DNA of 53,259 bases, taken from contig WGMI01000001.1 of the NCBI GenBank assembly GCA_016125155.1, positions 1 to 53,259 on the forward strand. Direction: 5' to 3'. Origin of the DNA: a bacterium. GTDB taxonomy: Bacteria > Bacteroidota > Bacteroidia > Flavobacteriales > Schleiferiaceae. The translations under genes were made by a program, and so were the position numbers. Position 1 is the first letter of the stretch. The number at the start of each line of letters is the position of its first letter. Of this stretch, positions 1 to 10,100 are shown one piece after another. Under the pieces are notes generated by a model. It made no database searches. It was not told where the DNA came from and worked only from the letters and a program-made list of their open reading frames with translations.

Positions 1-3
1 ATC

Positions 4-141
4 CTTTTTTTAGTCCCTTTTTAGACACGCATCGACTGATTCTAGAAACCAACAGACTCATTCGCATCGTCGAACTCTAAGTCGCTGAGAAAACCATATA
101 AAACAAAAAAACCGCCTCGATATCCCTATCGAGACGGCTTC
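4..141. repeat. Terminal inverted repeat, left copy (138 bp)
   Basis: This stretch is a perfect reverse complement of 53122-53259, checked base by base; the match ends at 141/142. It contains a rho-independent terminator (105-137) plus about 100 bp beyond it with no recognisable gene. The same unit lies beyond the last gene at both ends of the window, in the same orientation relative to transcription. The simplest reading is a dispersed repeat at which the assembly stopped; a biological terminus cannot be excluded. Confidence 0.9.
105..137 (-). terminator. Rho-independent terminator of the act-cox operon
   Basis: On the minus strand a 10-bp stem (one G-U pair) with a 6-nt loop is followed by seven T residues. 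The stem arms are 112-121 and 128-137, and the T-run corresponds to the A-run 105-111. It lies about 50 bp after the coxA stop codon and should end the respiratory operon transcript. The same hairpin is present at the right end of the window as part of the 138-bp repeat. Confidence 0.85.
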
Positions 142-185
142 CTCTTGGTTCGAGTCCGAAACAAAATCGAAGGTCGCGTACCGCT

Positions 186-2105
186 TTAATGCCCCTTCGG
201 TTCTCCCGCTTGGAGCGGAACGGTCTGGGGCACAAAGTCTTCGTCCATTCCGGGCTTGCTGTAGTCGTAGGCCCAACGGTGCACTTCCGGTATTTCGCCC
301 GGCCAGTTGCCGTGGATGTGTTCCACCGGCGTCGTCCACTCGAGCGTATTGGATTTCCACGGATTTTGAACCGACCTGGGTCCGCGGAACATGCTGTAGA
401 AGAAATTAAAGAAGAACAACACCTGTGCTATGGCACCCAAAATGGCGAAGTTGCTGATCAAGACATTGATGTCGGCCAAATCGTCGAACATCGGGAAAGC
501 CGTGTTGGTGTAATAACGGCGCGGAAGACCTGCCATTCCAAGGAAGTGCATGGGGAAAAACACCCCGTAGGCACTGATGAACGTCAACCAGAAGTGCATA
601 TAACCCAAGCTCTTGTTCAAGCGGCGGCCATACATCTTGGGGAACCAGTGGTAGATGCCCGCAAACATTCCGAAAATAGCGCTCAGTCCCATCACGATGT
701 GGAAGTGAGCCACCACGAAATAGGTGTCGTGGACGTTGATGTCAAGGGCCGAGTCTCCGAGGATGATCCCTGTCAAACCGCCCGTAATAAAGGTGCTCAC
801 CAAGGCAATCGAAAACAACATGGCTGGGGTAAACCGGATATTGCCCTTCCACAGGGTGGTGATGTAGTTAAAGGCCTTGACCGCCGAAGGAATGGCAATC
901 AACAGCGTCGTAAACGTAAAGACCGATCCGAGGAAGGGGTTCATCCCTGTCACGAACATATGGTGTCCCCAAACGATAAAGCTCAAAAACGCGATGGCGA
1001 GGATCGAGCCCACCATGGCGCGGTAGCCGAAAATGGGTTTGCGGGCGTTGGTGGCAATTACCTCCGAGGTAATGCCCAAGGCAGGCAACAGAATGATGTA
1101 CACTTCGGGGTGGCCGAGGAACCAGAACAAATGCTGGAACAAGACCGGGCTTCCACCTGAATGCTCGAGGACCTGACCGCCGATAAAGATGTCGCTCAGG
1201 TAAAAACTCGTTCCCATGCTGCGGTCAAAAACCAACAACAAAGCCGCCGACAGCAAAACCGGGAAACTCAAAACGCCGAGAATGGCGGTCACCATAAATG
1301 CCCAAATGGTGAGCGGTAAACGGGTCATGGACATGCCCTTGGTCCGCAGGTTGAGTACTGTAACGATATAGTTCAACCCCCCGAGCAACGAGCTCACGAT
1401 AAACAACGTCATGCTGACCAACCACAGCGTCATCCCCAATCCAGAGCCGGGAATGGCCTGGGGCAGGGCGCTGAGCGGCGGATACACCGTCCACCCCGCC
1501 GAAGCCGGGCCGCTGGTGACGAACAGCGAAATCACCATAATCACGCTGCTCACAAAGAAGAACCAATAAGACAACATATTGAGGAAGCCCGACGCCATAT
1601 CGCGCGCCCCGATTTGCAGCGGAATGAGCAAATTCGAGAAGGTTCCGCTCAAACCGGCGGTCAAGACGAAAAACACCATGATGGTTCCGTGGATGGTCAC
1701 CAAAGCCAGGTAAATGCTCGGATCCATCACCCCGTCTGGAGCCCATTTGCCCAAAAGGCGCTCGAGGATGGGGAACCCTTGTTCGGGCCACGCCAATTGA
1801 AGGCGAAACAGCACCGACATCACCATCCCGATCAAGCCCATCGTCATCCCGGTAATCAGGAATTGCTTGGCGATCATTTTGTGGTCCATCGAGAACACAT
1901 AGGTGTTCCAGAAGGTTGGTTTGGGGTGATGATGGTCGTGGTCGCCGGAGGCGTGGTCGCCGGAGGTGTGGTCGCCATGGTCACCGGAAGCGTGGGCATG
2001 ATGCAGTTCGTGACCCTTCTCGTGGGTTGGGTGCGGAGCTTCGGCAGAATGCGCCTGTTCAGCTGGATGGGCGAATTCCGGATTTTCGTTGTGTATATCG
2101 GACAT
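186..2105 (-). CDS. coxA: Cytochrome c oxidase subunit I (aa3-type)
   Basis: This is the 639-aa catalytic subunit of the terminal heme-copper oxidase in the inner membrane; it reduces O2 and pumps protons. The first half carries the low-spin heme His in HGTIMVFF. The GHPEVYI motif (about 1101-1115) supplies a CuB His and the cross-linked Tyr typical of A1-type oxidases. GHHMFVTG (about 950-965) gives the other CuB ligands, and HDTYFVVAHFH (about 700-735) gives the heme ligands. The ATG at 2105 was chosen because the longer frame would overlap coxB; it lies 11 bp past the coxB stop. The first 60 residues are unusual: 16 His in an Asp/Gly/Ser/Ala-rich tail ahead of the first membrane segment. 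It is the last gene of the act-cox operon and is followed by a terminator. Confidence 0.97.
   Translation of the reverse strand: MSDIHNENPEFAHPAEQAHSAEAPHPTHEKGHELHHAHASGDHGDHTSGDHASGDHDHHHPKPTFWNTYVFSMDHKMIAKQFLITGMTMGLIGMVMSVLFRLQLAWPEQGFPILERLLGKWAPDGVMDPSIYLALVTIHGTIMVFFVLTAGLSGTFSNLLIPLQIGARDMASGFLNMLSYWFFFVSSVIMVISLFVTSGPASAGWTVYPPLSALPQAIPGSGLGMTLWLVSMTLFIVSSLLGGLNYIVTVLNLRTKGMSMTRLPLTIWAFMVTAILGVLSFPVLLSAALLLVFDRSMGTSFYLSDIFIGGQVLEHSGGSPVLFQHLFWFLGHPEVYIILLPALGITSEVIATNARKPIFGYRAMVGSILAIAFLSFIVWGHHMFVTGMNPFLGSVFTFTTLLIAIPSAVKAFNYITTLWKGNIRFTPAMLFSIALVSTFITGGLTGIILGDSALDINVHDTYFVVAHFHIVMGLSAIFGMFAGIYHWFPKMYGRRLNKSLGYMHFWLTFISAYGVFFPMHFLGMAGLPRRYYTNTAFPMFDDLADINVLISNFAILGAIAQVLFFFNFFYSMFRGPRSVQNPWKSNTLEWTTPVEHIHGNWPGEIPEVHRWAYDYSKPGMDEDFVPQTVPLQAGEPKGH
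1937..1994. repeat. 15-bp tandem repeat in the coxA His-rich tail
   Basis: Two perfect 15-bp units (1937-1951 and 1952-1966) are followed by degenerate copies to about 1994. They encode the SGDH/ASGDH repeats of the CoxA N-terminal tail. Unit length is a multiple of three, so copy-number change would lengthen or shorten the His tail without a frameshift. Confidence 0.7.
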
Positions 2106-2116
2106 ACCGCTGGCGG

Positions 2117-3142
2117 TTAAAGGGTTTGTGCGAAGGTCTTTTGCTCCCTCATCCAATTGTTGTACTCTTCTTCGGTCTCGACCACAATCTTCATTTGCAT
2201 ATTGTAGTGAGCCGAACCACAGATCTTATTGCAGAGTAAAACGTAATCGAAGGTGTAGGGTTCATCGCCCCGCCCATTTCGAATGGCATTGATGTTTTCC
2301 ACTTTGGCCTGCAAATGCGGATCCTGACGCATTTCGGCCGTAGTAACGGTCGGCGTAAAACCAAATTGGGTGACCGAGCCGGGAACGCAGTTCATTTGAA
2401 GGCGGAAGTGCGGCATATAGGCCGAGTGAATCACATCTTGGGCGCGGAACTTAAACAGCACCGGTTTGCCAACCGGCAAGTGGAGCTCGGTGGTGACGAC
2501 ATCGTCCATCGACTTGCTGTCGTTTTGATCGACTCCGAGGATGTTGGCCCCGGCAATATTCCGCACACCGGCATCGCCCAACTGATTGTCGTTTCCGGCA
2601 TAACGGGCGTTCCAGCCAAACTGCTTGGCATAAATTTCCACGACGATCGGGTCCTCGGCGGGCGCCTTGAACATAATCGTGTTCCAGGTACTCAATCCAT
2701 ACAGGATCAGCCCGGCCAAAACCACGGCAGGCACCGAAGTCCAAAGCAATTCCAGCTTGTTGTCGTGCTCGACGTAGGTGGCCTTGCGCTGAGAATTTCC
2801 ACGGTATTTAAACGAGAAATAGAACAGCAAGGGCTGGGTAACAAAAAACACCAGCACAATGGTGACCATCGAAATGGCCATCAACTTGTCGATCTCGGCT
2901 CCGTGTACCGAAGCCGATTTGGGCAAGAGCGTTCCCCATGCATCGTAGGTATTCCAGAGAAAGAAGGCCAACATGCCTACGAGGAAAATCATCATGTACC
3001 ATCCCTGGCGGTTGTTGTCGGCGTCGGTCACCGCATTGGGGTCTTTACCCGACACGGAAGAGGAAAGCTCGAGAACCCGCACCACCTGACCAATGGCAAC
3101 GGCCGCGAGAATGACTACGAGGACAACTAAAAAGGTATTCAT
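2117..3142 (-). CDS. coxB: Cytochrome c oxidase subunit II (CuA subunit)
   Basis: This 341-aa subunit accepts electrons from cytochrome c, or here probably directly from the ACIII complex, and passes them to subunit I. An N-terminal membrane segment and two further helices precede the periplasmic cupredoxin domain. The CuA site is visible as the HSAYMPHFR His followed by CNKICGSAHYNM (C-x3-C-x3-H-x2-M). The N-terminal segment is hydrophobic (VVLVVILAAVAIG) and may act as a signal anchor; no lipobox is seen. It lies 25 bp downstream of actF and 11 bp upstream of coxA. No subunit III or IV gene is in the window. Confidence 0.96.
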   Translation of the reverse strand: MNTFLVVLVVILAAVAIGQVVRVLELSSSVSGKDPNAVTDADNNRQGWYMMIFLVGMLAFFLWNTYDAWGTLLPKSASVHGAEIDKLMAISMVTIVLVFFVTQPLLFYFSFKYRGNSQRKATYVEHDNKLELLWTSVPAVVLAGLILYGLSTWNTIMFKAPAEDPIVVEIYAKQFGWNARYAGNDNQLGDAGVRNIAGANILGVDQNDSKSMDDVVTTELHLPVGKPVLFKFRAQDVIHSAYMPHFRLQMNCVPGSVTQFGFTPTVTTAEMRQDPHLQAKVENINAIRNGRGDEPYTFDYVLLCNKICGSAHYNMQMKIVVETEEEYNNWMREQKTFAQTL

Positions 3143-3167
3143 CGGGAATCGAGGCGTTTAATCAGCT

Positions 3168-4556
3168 TCAGATGTGGTGCAACTTGCTCTCTGTCAACAT
3201 GGGGTGGTGCGCCGGGACCAGCGGAGCCTTTGCCAATTGGCGGAAGACCACCTGAATAAACACCCCGGCATACAAGGCGACCAATCCGAGGTCGATTAGT
3301 CCAAAGCTCCATTCGGTTCCTACGCTGCCGGGCATAATCATCACAAAGTGGTCGAGGAAGTGCCCTAGGAGAATGATGGTTCCGGCCACCATGACAAAAT
3401 ACATATTGCGCTTCGAGTCTCTACTCATCAAAACCAACAAGGGAGCGAGGAAGTTCAAAACGAGGAAGGTCAACATAGGGGCTTTGTATTCTCGGAAGCG
3501 GACCATATAATAGGTCACTTCTTCGGGGATGTTGGCGTACCAAATGAGCATGTATTGAGAGAACCACAAATAGGTCCAGAAAATGCTGAAGGCAAACATG
3601 AACTTGCCCAAATCGTGCAGATGGTTCTGGTTGAGCTCGGGCAGATAGCCATTCATCTTGAGGTATATCGCAATCATGGTGATCACCGTAACCGCGCTGA
3701 CAAACATCCCGGCAAAAGTGTACCAACCAAACAGCGTGCTAAACCAGTGGGTATCGATCGACATAATCCAGTCCCAAGCCATGGTCGAGCTCGTCACTGC
3801 GAAGAAGACCAGAAATCCGGCGGACACTTGACGCGCCTTTTTCCAAATCCGCGTTCCGTCTTCGGCAGTGCCTGCATCGGCCTTGAGCGAAGCGCTGCGC
3901 AGCCAGCGCGCGGCCAAAATCCATCCGATCGCGTAAATCACAGCGCGTCCAATAAAGAAGGGGGCGTTGAGATAAGGCGTTTTGCCCGCGATAATGGCGT
4001 CGTAGTGCGGATTACTCGGATCGCTGATGCCCGGGGCCATCCAGTGCCAAATGTGGTGGACATTGACCACGCCCAACACGATGAGCAACAACATCACTGC
4101 GAGCGGAATGGGCAAAAACGAAGCCATGGCCTCCATAATGCGCAACACCACCACCGACCAACCGGCTTGTGCGGCGTACTGAATGGCGAGGAAAAACAGG
4201 GCACCGAGCGCAATGGCCACAAAAAAGAAGGTCGCTACCAGGAGCCGTGACCAAGGCTTGTTGTGCGCGAAAGACGCGTGGTGGCCCTCGTCTCCATGAC
4301 CTTCTACTGCGTGTCCCGCCTCGCCATGGGCCTCCGGTGAACCATGTCCCGCTTGGGCGGCATGCGCATCGTGGCCGGCCTGATCCCCAGCTTGGGCATC
4401 GGGGGTGGCCCCGTGGTCAGAATGCGCCTCGGTGGCGTGGGTCGCTTCTTCGCCGTGCGCGCCGCCGAAGGATACAAAGTTGAATACCAACGCAATCAGT
4501 CCAATCCCAATCAGGATCCAACTAAAACGCTTGGCTTTGTCGCTGAATTGAAACAT
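3168..4556 (-). CDS. actF: Alternative complex III membrane subunit ActF
   Basis: ActF (462 aa) is the second NrfD-like polytopic subunit of alternative complex III, a quinol:electron-acceptor oxidoreductase. About ten hydrophobic segments are visible, starting with ILIGIGLIALVFNF near residue 15. Between the first and second segments lies a 70-residue insert with 13 His in an Ala/Gly/Glu/Asp-rich context, similar in style to the CoxA tail. The first segment could be cytoplasm-to-periplasm, which would put the insert in the periplasm, but topology is not proven. The gene follows actE by 3 bp and precedes coxB. Confidence 0.92.
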   Translation of the reverse strand: MFQFSDKAKRFSWILIGIGLIALVFNFVSFGGAHGEEATHATEAHSDHGATPDAQAGDQAGHDAHAAQAGHGSPEAHGEAGHAVEGHGDEGHHASFAHNKPWSRLLVATFFFVAIALGALFFLAIQYAAQAGWSVVVLRIMEAMASFLPIPLAVMLLLIVLGVVNVHHIWHWMAPGISDPSNPHYDAIIAGKTPYLNAPFFIGRAVIYAIGWILAARWLRSASLKADAGTAEDGTRIWKKARQVSAGFLVFFAVTSSTMAWDWIMSIDTHWFSTLFGWYTFAGMFVSAVTVITMIAIYLKMNGYLPELNQNHLHDLGKFMFAFSIFWTYLWFSQYMLIWYANIPEEVTYYMVRFREYKAPMLTFLVLNFLAPLLVLMSRDSKRNMYFVMVAGTIILLGHFLDHFVMIMPGSVGTEWSFGLIDLGLVALYAGVFIQVVFRQLAKAPLVPAHHPMLTESKLHHI

Positions 4557-4559
4557 CGG

Positions 4560-5207
4560 TCAGGCTTCGGTTTGGGTACTGTCAGAAGGCGCTGCAGCGG
4601 GTTTGGGCGCCAAATCGGCACGCAGCTTCAATACATAGTGGACGATCTTCCAGCGCTCCTCGGCCGTAATTTGAGAAGCGTGAGAGCCCATCAGGTTCTT
4701 GCCGTGGGTGATGACATGGTAGATGCTCCCCTCGGTAATGTTGGGCAAGCGATCTGCGCCGTACGAGGGGACGCCGAGGAATTTTTCATTTTGCACCAAG
4801 GTGCCGTTTCCGTCGCCCTTTTCGCCGTGGCAATGGGTGCAGAAGATGGCATACAATTCCTTGCCTTCGGCCAATCTCAGCGAGTCGGCGGCGAGGTTGC
4901 GGAGCGAATCGACCAACACCGTGTGTGGAGAACGCAAATAGGCCAACGCTGAATCATAGCCCGCCTGCGAATTGGTGTAGCCATAGGGCTCGTAACCGCG
5001 CGGTACCGAACCTTGAGGTGGCAAGAGCGCGCTCTGGGCGTTGCTCAGATATTCCGCAGGGCCCGCAGAATAGGCCTCGAGCGCCGGACCGCGATACATA
5101 TTGGGCATGTATTCGAGCGCGGTCTGGGTCTTGTCCCGTTTGCACCCCATCGCCATCGCAACCGTGGCGAGCAAGGGCAGTCCAAAACGGAGGAGAGTAT
5201 GCTTCAT
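4560..5207 (-). CDS. actE: ACIII monoheme cytochrome c lipoprotein ActE
   Basis: This 215-aa periplasm-facing cytochrome c belongs to alternative complex III. The N-terminus is a lipoprotein signal (LLATVAMAMGC, lipobox Cys near residue 21). One heme c site, CTHCH, sits near residue 128, with a distal Met probable in KNLMGSHASQ. The ATG at 5207 was preferred over an in-frame TTG at 5222 because it gives a standard lipoprotein signal and starts 11 bp after the actD stop. In characterised supercomplexes ActE hands electrons toward the oxidase (known of the family). Confidence 0.92.
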   Translation of the reverse strand: MKHTLLRFGLPLLATVAMAMGCKRDKTQTALEYMPNMYRGPALEAYSAGPAEYLSNAQSALLPPQGSVPRGYEPYGYTNSQAGYDSALAYLRSPHTVLVDSLRNLAADSLRLAEGKELYAIFCTHCHGEKGDGNGTLVQNEKFLGVPSYGADRLPNITEGSIYHVITHGKNLMGSHASQITAEERWKIVHYVLKLRADLAPKPAAAPSDSTQTEA

Positions 5208-5218
5208 CGGGGTAGACT

Positions 5219-5791
5219 TCAATGCAGTTCTATGGCGCCGTTTTGCTTCATCAAGGCCTCGAGGGGAGCCCGATCGCCTTTGATTTCAACTTCGAGCAAA
5301 AAGTGATCGTCGGTGGTGCGGGGATCGGGATTCTGAGCCTTTCCCCCGGGATACAAACCGTTGCGCACAAAAAAGGTCCACACCATGAGGTGGGCCGCAA
5401 AAAACACCGTCAATTCGAACAGAATCGGAACAAAGGCGGGCATATTGAGCGCCCACGTAAAACTGGGTTTTCCGCCGATGTTCTGAGGCCAATCCACGAT
5501 CATCATGTAGTAGGTGATGGCAATGGCTGTGCTCAAACCCAGCGCTCCATACATAAAAGCCGCAATCGCGATACGGGTTTCTTTGAGCCCCATGGCCTTG
5601 TCTAAACCGTGGACCGGAAAAGGCGTATAGGCTTCGGCAATGGTATAGCCTTTGGCGCGGGCCGCTTTAACCGCAGCCATCAAATCGTCGTCGTCGCGAA
5701 AAAGCGCAGAAAGCACCGGGGTTTCTGCCGCGTGGGCCGCATGGGCTTCGGCCTGTGCCGAACCCACTTGAACGTGCTTAGTGGTGTCCAT
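5219..5791 (-). CDS. actD: ACIII subunit ActD (DUF3341)
   Basis: The 190-aa protein has the DUF3341 layout: a soluble N-terminal part starting with DTTKHVQVGS, then two hydrophobic helices (ETRIAIAAFMYGALGLST and FVPILFELTVFFAAH), then a short soluble tail. It is a structural membrane subunit of alternative complex III. It starts inside the 3' end of actC (14-bp overlap), which suggests translational coupling. The N-terminus has a short His/Ala patch (AHAAHAAET), echoing the His-rich stretches of ActC, ActF and CoxA. Confidence 0.93.
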   Translation of the reverse strand: MDTTKHVQVGSAQAEAHAAHAAETPVLSALFRDDDDLMAAVKAARAKGYTIAEAYTPFPVHGLDKAMGLKETRIAIAAFMYGALGLSTAIAITYYMMIVDWPQNIGGKPSFTWALNMPAFVPILFELTVFFAAHLMVWTFFVRNGLYPGGKAQNPDPRTTDDHFLLEVEIKGDRAPLEALMKQNGAIELH

Positions 5792-7169
5792 CGTGCTCGC
5801 TGTGGTGTTTCTTTTGTTCTTCGCCCGAAGATTTCAGGATGGTCTTGAGTTCCGCTTGTGCAATAACCGGGAAGGTGCGCGCATAGAGCAGGAACAGCAC
5901 AAAGAAGAATCCGATGGTGCCCAGATAGATGGCGATGTCCACGGAGGTGGGGGCAAACATGGTCCAGCTCGAGGGCAGGTAGTCGCGGTGCAGCGAGGTA
6001 ACGATGATCACAAAGCGCTCAAACCACATTCCGATGTTCACCACAATCGAAATGATAAAGGTGAAGATCAAGTTGGTCCGCAACTTTTTGAACCACATAA
6101 ACTGCGGGCTGAACACGTTGCAGGTCATCATGGACCAATAGGCCCACCAATACGGTCCGGTGGCCCGGTTGAGGAAGGCGTATTGTTCGTATTCGACTCC
6201 CGAATACCAAGCGATGAAAAGCTCGGTGATGTAGGCCACACCCACGATCGAACCCGTCACCATAATGATGATGTTCATCATCTCGATGTGCTGGATGGTG
6301 ATATAGTGCTCCATCTTGAACATCTTCCGCATGATGATCAGCAGCGTCTGCACCATCGCAAAGCCCGAGAAAATGGCCCCGGCTACGAAATAGGGGGGAA
6401 AAATGGTCGTGTGCCAACCTGGGATGACCGAGGTCGCAAAGTCCATGGATACGATGGTGTGTACGGACAATACGAGGGGGGTTGCCAATCCAGCCAACAC
6501 CAGCGATACTTCTTCAAAACGCTGCCAGTGCTTGGCCTTTCCGCCCCATCCAAAGCTCAAAATGCCGTAGATGTGCTTTTGAACCGGACGCACCGCGCGA
6601 TCGCGGAGCATAGCGAAGTCGGGAATCAGCCCCGTATACCAGAAGACCAGCGATACGCTGAAGTAGGTAGAGATGGCGAACACGTCCCACAGCAGCGGGC
6701 TGTTGAAGTTGACCCACAGCGAACCGAACTGGTTGGGAATCGGGAATACAAAATAGGCGAGCCAGATCCGACCCATGTGGATGCCCGGAAACAAGGCCGC
6801 CTGGATGACCGAGAAAATGGTCATGGCCTCGGCCGATCGGTTGATGGCCATCCGCCACTTCTGGCGAAACAGCAACAACACCGCCGAAATCAGCGTACCC
6901 GCGTGGCCGATGCCAACCCACCAAACAAAGTTGGTGATGTCCCAGGCCCACCCTACGGTTTTGTTCAAACCCCAGGTACCAATGCCGTAGCCAATGGTGT
7001 AGAGAATGTTGCCCACGCCCCACAAAAAGAGGAGGAGCGAAATGCTGAACGCTATCCACCACGAACGCGGTGGAGCGGTTTCGATGGGCTTGGCGACCTC
7101 GACGGTGACATCGTGGTAGCTCTTATTGCCAAGAACCAAGGGTTCCCTTACGGGTGCTTCGTAGTGCAT
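5778..7169 (-). CDS. actC: ACIII quinol-oxidising NrfD-like subunit ActC
   Basis: ActC (463 aa) is the NrfD/PsrC-family integral membrane subunit that binds quinol next to ActB. Multiple hydrophobic helices run from SWWIAFSISLLLFLWGVGN near residue 35 to IAIYLGTIGFFFVLFLL near residue 425. The ATG at 7169 was chosen: it lies 19 bp after the actB stop, and the longer reading frame overlaps actB with an unrelated sequence. The C-terminus ends in a His-rich tail (KKHHSEHDGHH). Confidence 0.94.
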   Translation of the reverse strand: MHYEAPVREPLVLGNKSYHDVTVEVAKPIETAPPRSWWIAFSISLLLFLWGVGNILYTIGYGIGTWGLNKTVGWAWDITNFVWWVGIGHAGTLISAVLLLFRQKWRMAINRSAEAMTIFSVIQAALFPGIHMGRIWLAYFVFPIPNQFGSLWVNFNSPLLWDVFAISTYFSVSLVFWYTGLIPDFAMLRDRAVRPVQKHIYGILSFGWGGKAKHWQRFEEVSLVLAGLATPLVLSVHTIVSMDFATSVIPGWHTTIFPPYFVAGAIFSGFAMVQTLLIIMRKMFKMEHYITIQHIEMMNIIIMVTGSIVGVAYITELFIAWYSGVEYEQYAFLNRATGPYWWAYWSMMTCNVFSPQFMWFKKLRTNLIFTFIISIVVNIGMWFERFVIIVTSLHRDYLPSSWTMFAPTSVDIAIYLGTIGFFFVLFLLYARTFPVIAQAELKTILKSSGEEQKKHHSEHDGHH

Positions 7170-7188
7170 GTTGGGTTCCTTGCCGGGT

Positions 7189-10100
7189 TTAAGCGTTGTT
7201 GCGGACTTTGACCTGATAAAACACCGAAGGCTGGGTGCCCACTTCGTCGAGCAGGTAGTACATCCGATCGTTCTTTTTGGCAGCGGCGATTTTGCTCTCT
7301 GCGTCGTTGGCATCGCCAAAGACCAAGGCACCGGTATCGCACGCCTGAGCACAGGCGGTTACCGCATCGCCGTCCTTGAGCATGCGCCCTGCCTTCTTGG
7401 CTTCGAGTTTGGCGTATTGGGTGCGCTGCACACACATGCTGCACTTCTCCATGACCCCGCGAGAGCGAACGGTCACATCGGGGTTCAACACCATGCGACC
7501 CAAATCGTCGTTCATGGCGTAGTTGATGTCGAACTGCTCTTGGTTGTCATGGTACAAGAACCAGTTGAAGCGACGCACTTTATAAGGACAGTTGTTCGCG
7601 CAATAACGGGTTCCGATACAGCGGTTGTAGGCCATGTGGTTGAGGCCTTCGGCACTGTGGCTGGTGGCGGCCACGGGGCAGACCGTCTCGCAAGGTGCGT
7701 GGTTGCAGTGCTGACACATGACGGGTTGGAACACCACCTGCGGATTTTCCGAAGGGTCTTCCATGAGGCGGAACTTCTCGATGGCGCCCAACGATTGCTC
7801 TTCGGCCACCTCCTCCGTCATTTCGCTGCTGAAATAGCGGTCGATGCGCAACCAGTGCATATCGCGGCTGCGGCGAATTTCATCCTTGCCGACCACGGGA
7901 ACGTTGTTCTCGGCGTGGCAGGCGATGACGCACGCCCCACAGCCAATGCAGCTGTTGAGGTCGATGCTCAGGTTCCAAAAGTGTCCCGTGGTATGGTCAA
8001 AGTCCTTCCAGAGGTTGACCTTGTCGGCGTTCATGGGGCCGGCATAGGTCTCGAACTCGGTGCGTTCATTCCAACCCAAACCCCCGTCTTTGGCAGGCTT
8101 GTTCAAGAAGTCGCCGAGGCTCACTTCGCGCACAATATCGCGCCCCATCATGGTGTGGTGCAGCTGTACGCAAGCAAACTCGTGCTCGCCCTCTACGGGT
8201 TCAATCTTAACTCCGGACAAAAACTGTTGTTGGGCTTCAGCACCCGTCAACAAGGCAAAGGCGTTGACCCCTACCCCATCTCCAACCTTGCCGGCTTTGG
8301 TCCGCCCATAACCGACCGCCAAACCGACCGAACCTTTGGCCTGACCGGGCTGGATCAACACCGGAACCATGTCCAACACCTTGCCTTGGGCTGTGGTGAT
8401 GCGCACCCGGCTGCCGTTCAAGGCTCCATTGCTCTGGGTGGTGTTCTCCAACCCGATCTCTTTAGCGTCGGAAGCGCTAATGGTGAGGTAGTTATCCCAA
8501 GAGGTCCGCGTAATGGGATCGGGGAATTCCTGCAACCAGGGGTTGTTGGCCAAGCGACCCGTTCCCATACCGGCCTTGGTATACACCGCCAATTCTAAAC
8601 CTTGAGCGCCTGCCGAAGAAAAGGTCAATCCGTCCATCAGGGTCGGATCGGTCGAAGCGCTCGGTTCGGCGAGGGCCATTATTTCGTCGAAAGCCACAAA
8701 AACTCCGTCGTGAACAAATTCGTTCCAGCGATCCACATTGCCGGCAAAACGCCCATTCAGCCAATGGTCTTTGACCCGGCCCAAGGCGCTCTTTCCACCC
8801 AGACCAAACCAGCGATCGACCGACTCCAGCGTAGAGCGGGTGTCGAAGAGCGGGCGAATGACCGGCTGTTGCATGGCGAAATAGCCCTGCACCGGTTGAT
8901 GATCGCACCAATCTTCGAGGAAGTGGTGGGCCGGTGCAACGGCTCCCGCCATGGAGGCACTCTCGTCGAGGTGTTCGGACAGACTGACCAACAGACCCGC
9001 CTTAGACAGGGCTTCGGCCATTTCGGGTCGATCGTAGACCGGATTGCAGCGGTCGAGGATAAGCACTCCTACGCTGCCTGCCTTGAGATCGTTGACCAGT
9101 CCTTGCAGTGCTGATTCGTCTCCGGTGCGGAGTTGGTTTCGGTACTTGAACGTCAAGGTGCTTCCAAAATTCTCGAGCAAGCGACTGATGCCGAGCGCGA
9201 GCATTTCTGAAGTGTAGTCTCCCCCCCCGGCCAACACCAACGAGCGACCGCGGTGGTTCCAGAGCTCCTCGGCGGTCTTGGCCACAGACTTGGCGAGTTC
9301 GGCCTCGAGAGCGGTCTCTTTGACACCTTGTTGACCCGCCCTCCTGGCAATGGCATTGTACAGTGCAGACAACACCGCCGCCCGCTGACTCGGAAGAATC
9401 CGGAACCGCTTGTCGGCGTTGGCTCCGGTCAAACTCATCACGCTTTCAAACTGCACATGCCGGAGCATTTCCGCCGAAGGCTTGCGGCCCTTGCCGTAGT
9501 CGGCGGTCAGACTCTGACCGTTCGCTTCATTGAGGAAATCGGCATCGACGCCCACGATCATTTGGGCATCGGCCAGCGAATACACAGGCAACGCGCGCAT
9601 TCCGGTCATTTTTTCGCAGGCATCGAGCTTGCCCGAAACGCTCAGAGCGTCATAGGAGACGTGGCGAAAATTGGCCACAGTACTGCGAATCTCTTCGAGC
9701 ATGGCCAAATAGGTCGGGCTGTTGACTGTCGAAGACAACAACACCACCGACTTGCCCGAAGCCGTAGCCGAGCGAATGGAGTCGGACACCTTGCGGTCCA
9801 AAGCAGACCAATCGGCCTCTGCCCCGTCGACCAACGGCTTCTTCAGCCTTTGGGTGTCGTAGAGCGAAAGCACGCTGGCCTGAATCCGGGCATTGGTCGA
9901 GCCGTTGATCAGCGCCTGCGCATTGGGTTCGATTTTGATGGGTCGGCCTTCGCGCGACTTGACGAGAATCGAAGCAAAATCGACCCCGTCAAAATAGGTC
10001 GAGGCATAGTAGCTCGGAACCCCAGGAACCAGGTTGTCTGGCTTGACGACATAGGGAATCGATTCCACCACTGGAGCTTCGCAGGCCGCCAAGGCCGCCG

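Noticed and set aside
140..160. T-arm-like sequence (GGTTCGAGTCC) near the left repeat
   Set aside because: The flanking bases do not pair as a T-stem beyond two or three bases, no acceptor stem or anticodon arm can be built around it, and no CCA end follows. Not a tRNA.
58..360. 100-codon frame on the minus strand at the left end
   Set aside because: It runs out of phase through the 3' end of coxA and the terminator, and its tail is shared with frames at the right end only because of the 138-bp repeat.
5781..7211. Open frame of 476 codons on the plus strand
   Set aside because: Antisense to actC; rich in His, Gln, Arg and Gly as expected for a reverse reading of a hydrophobic gene.
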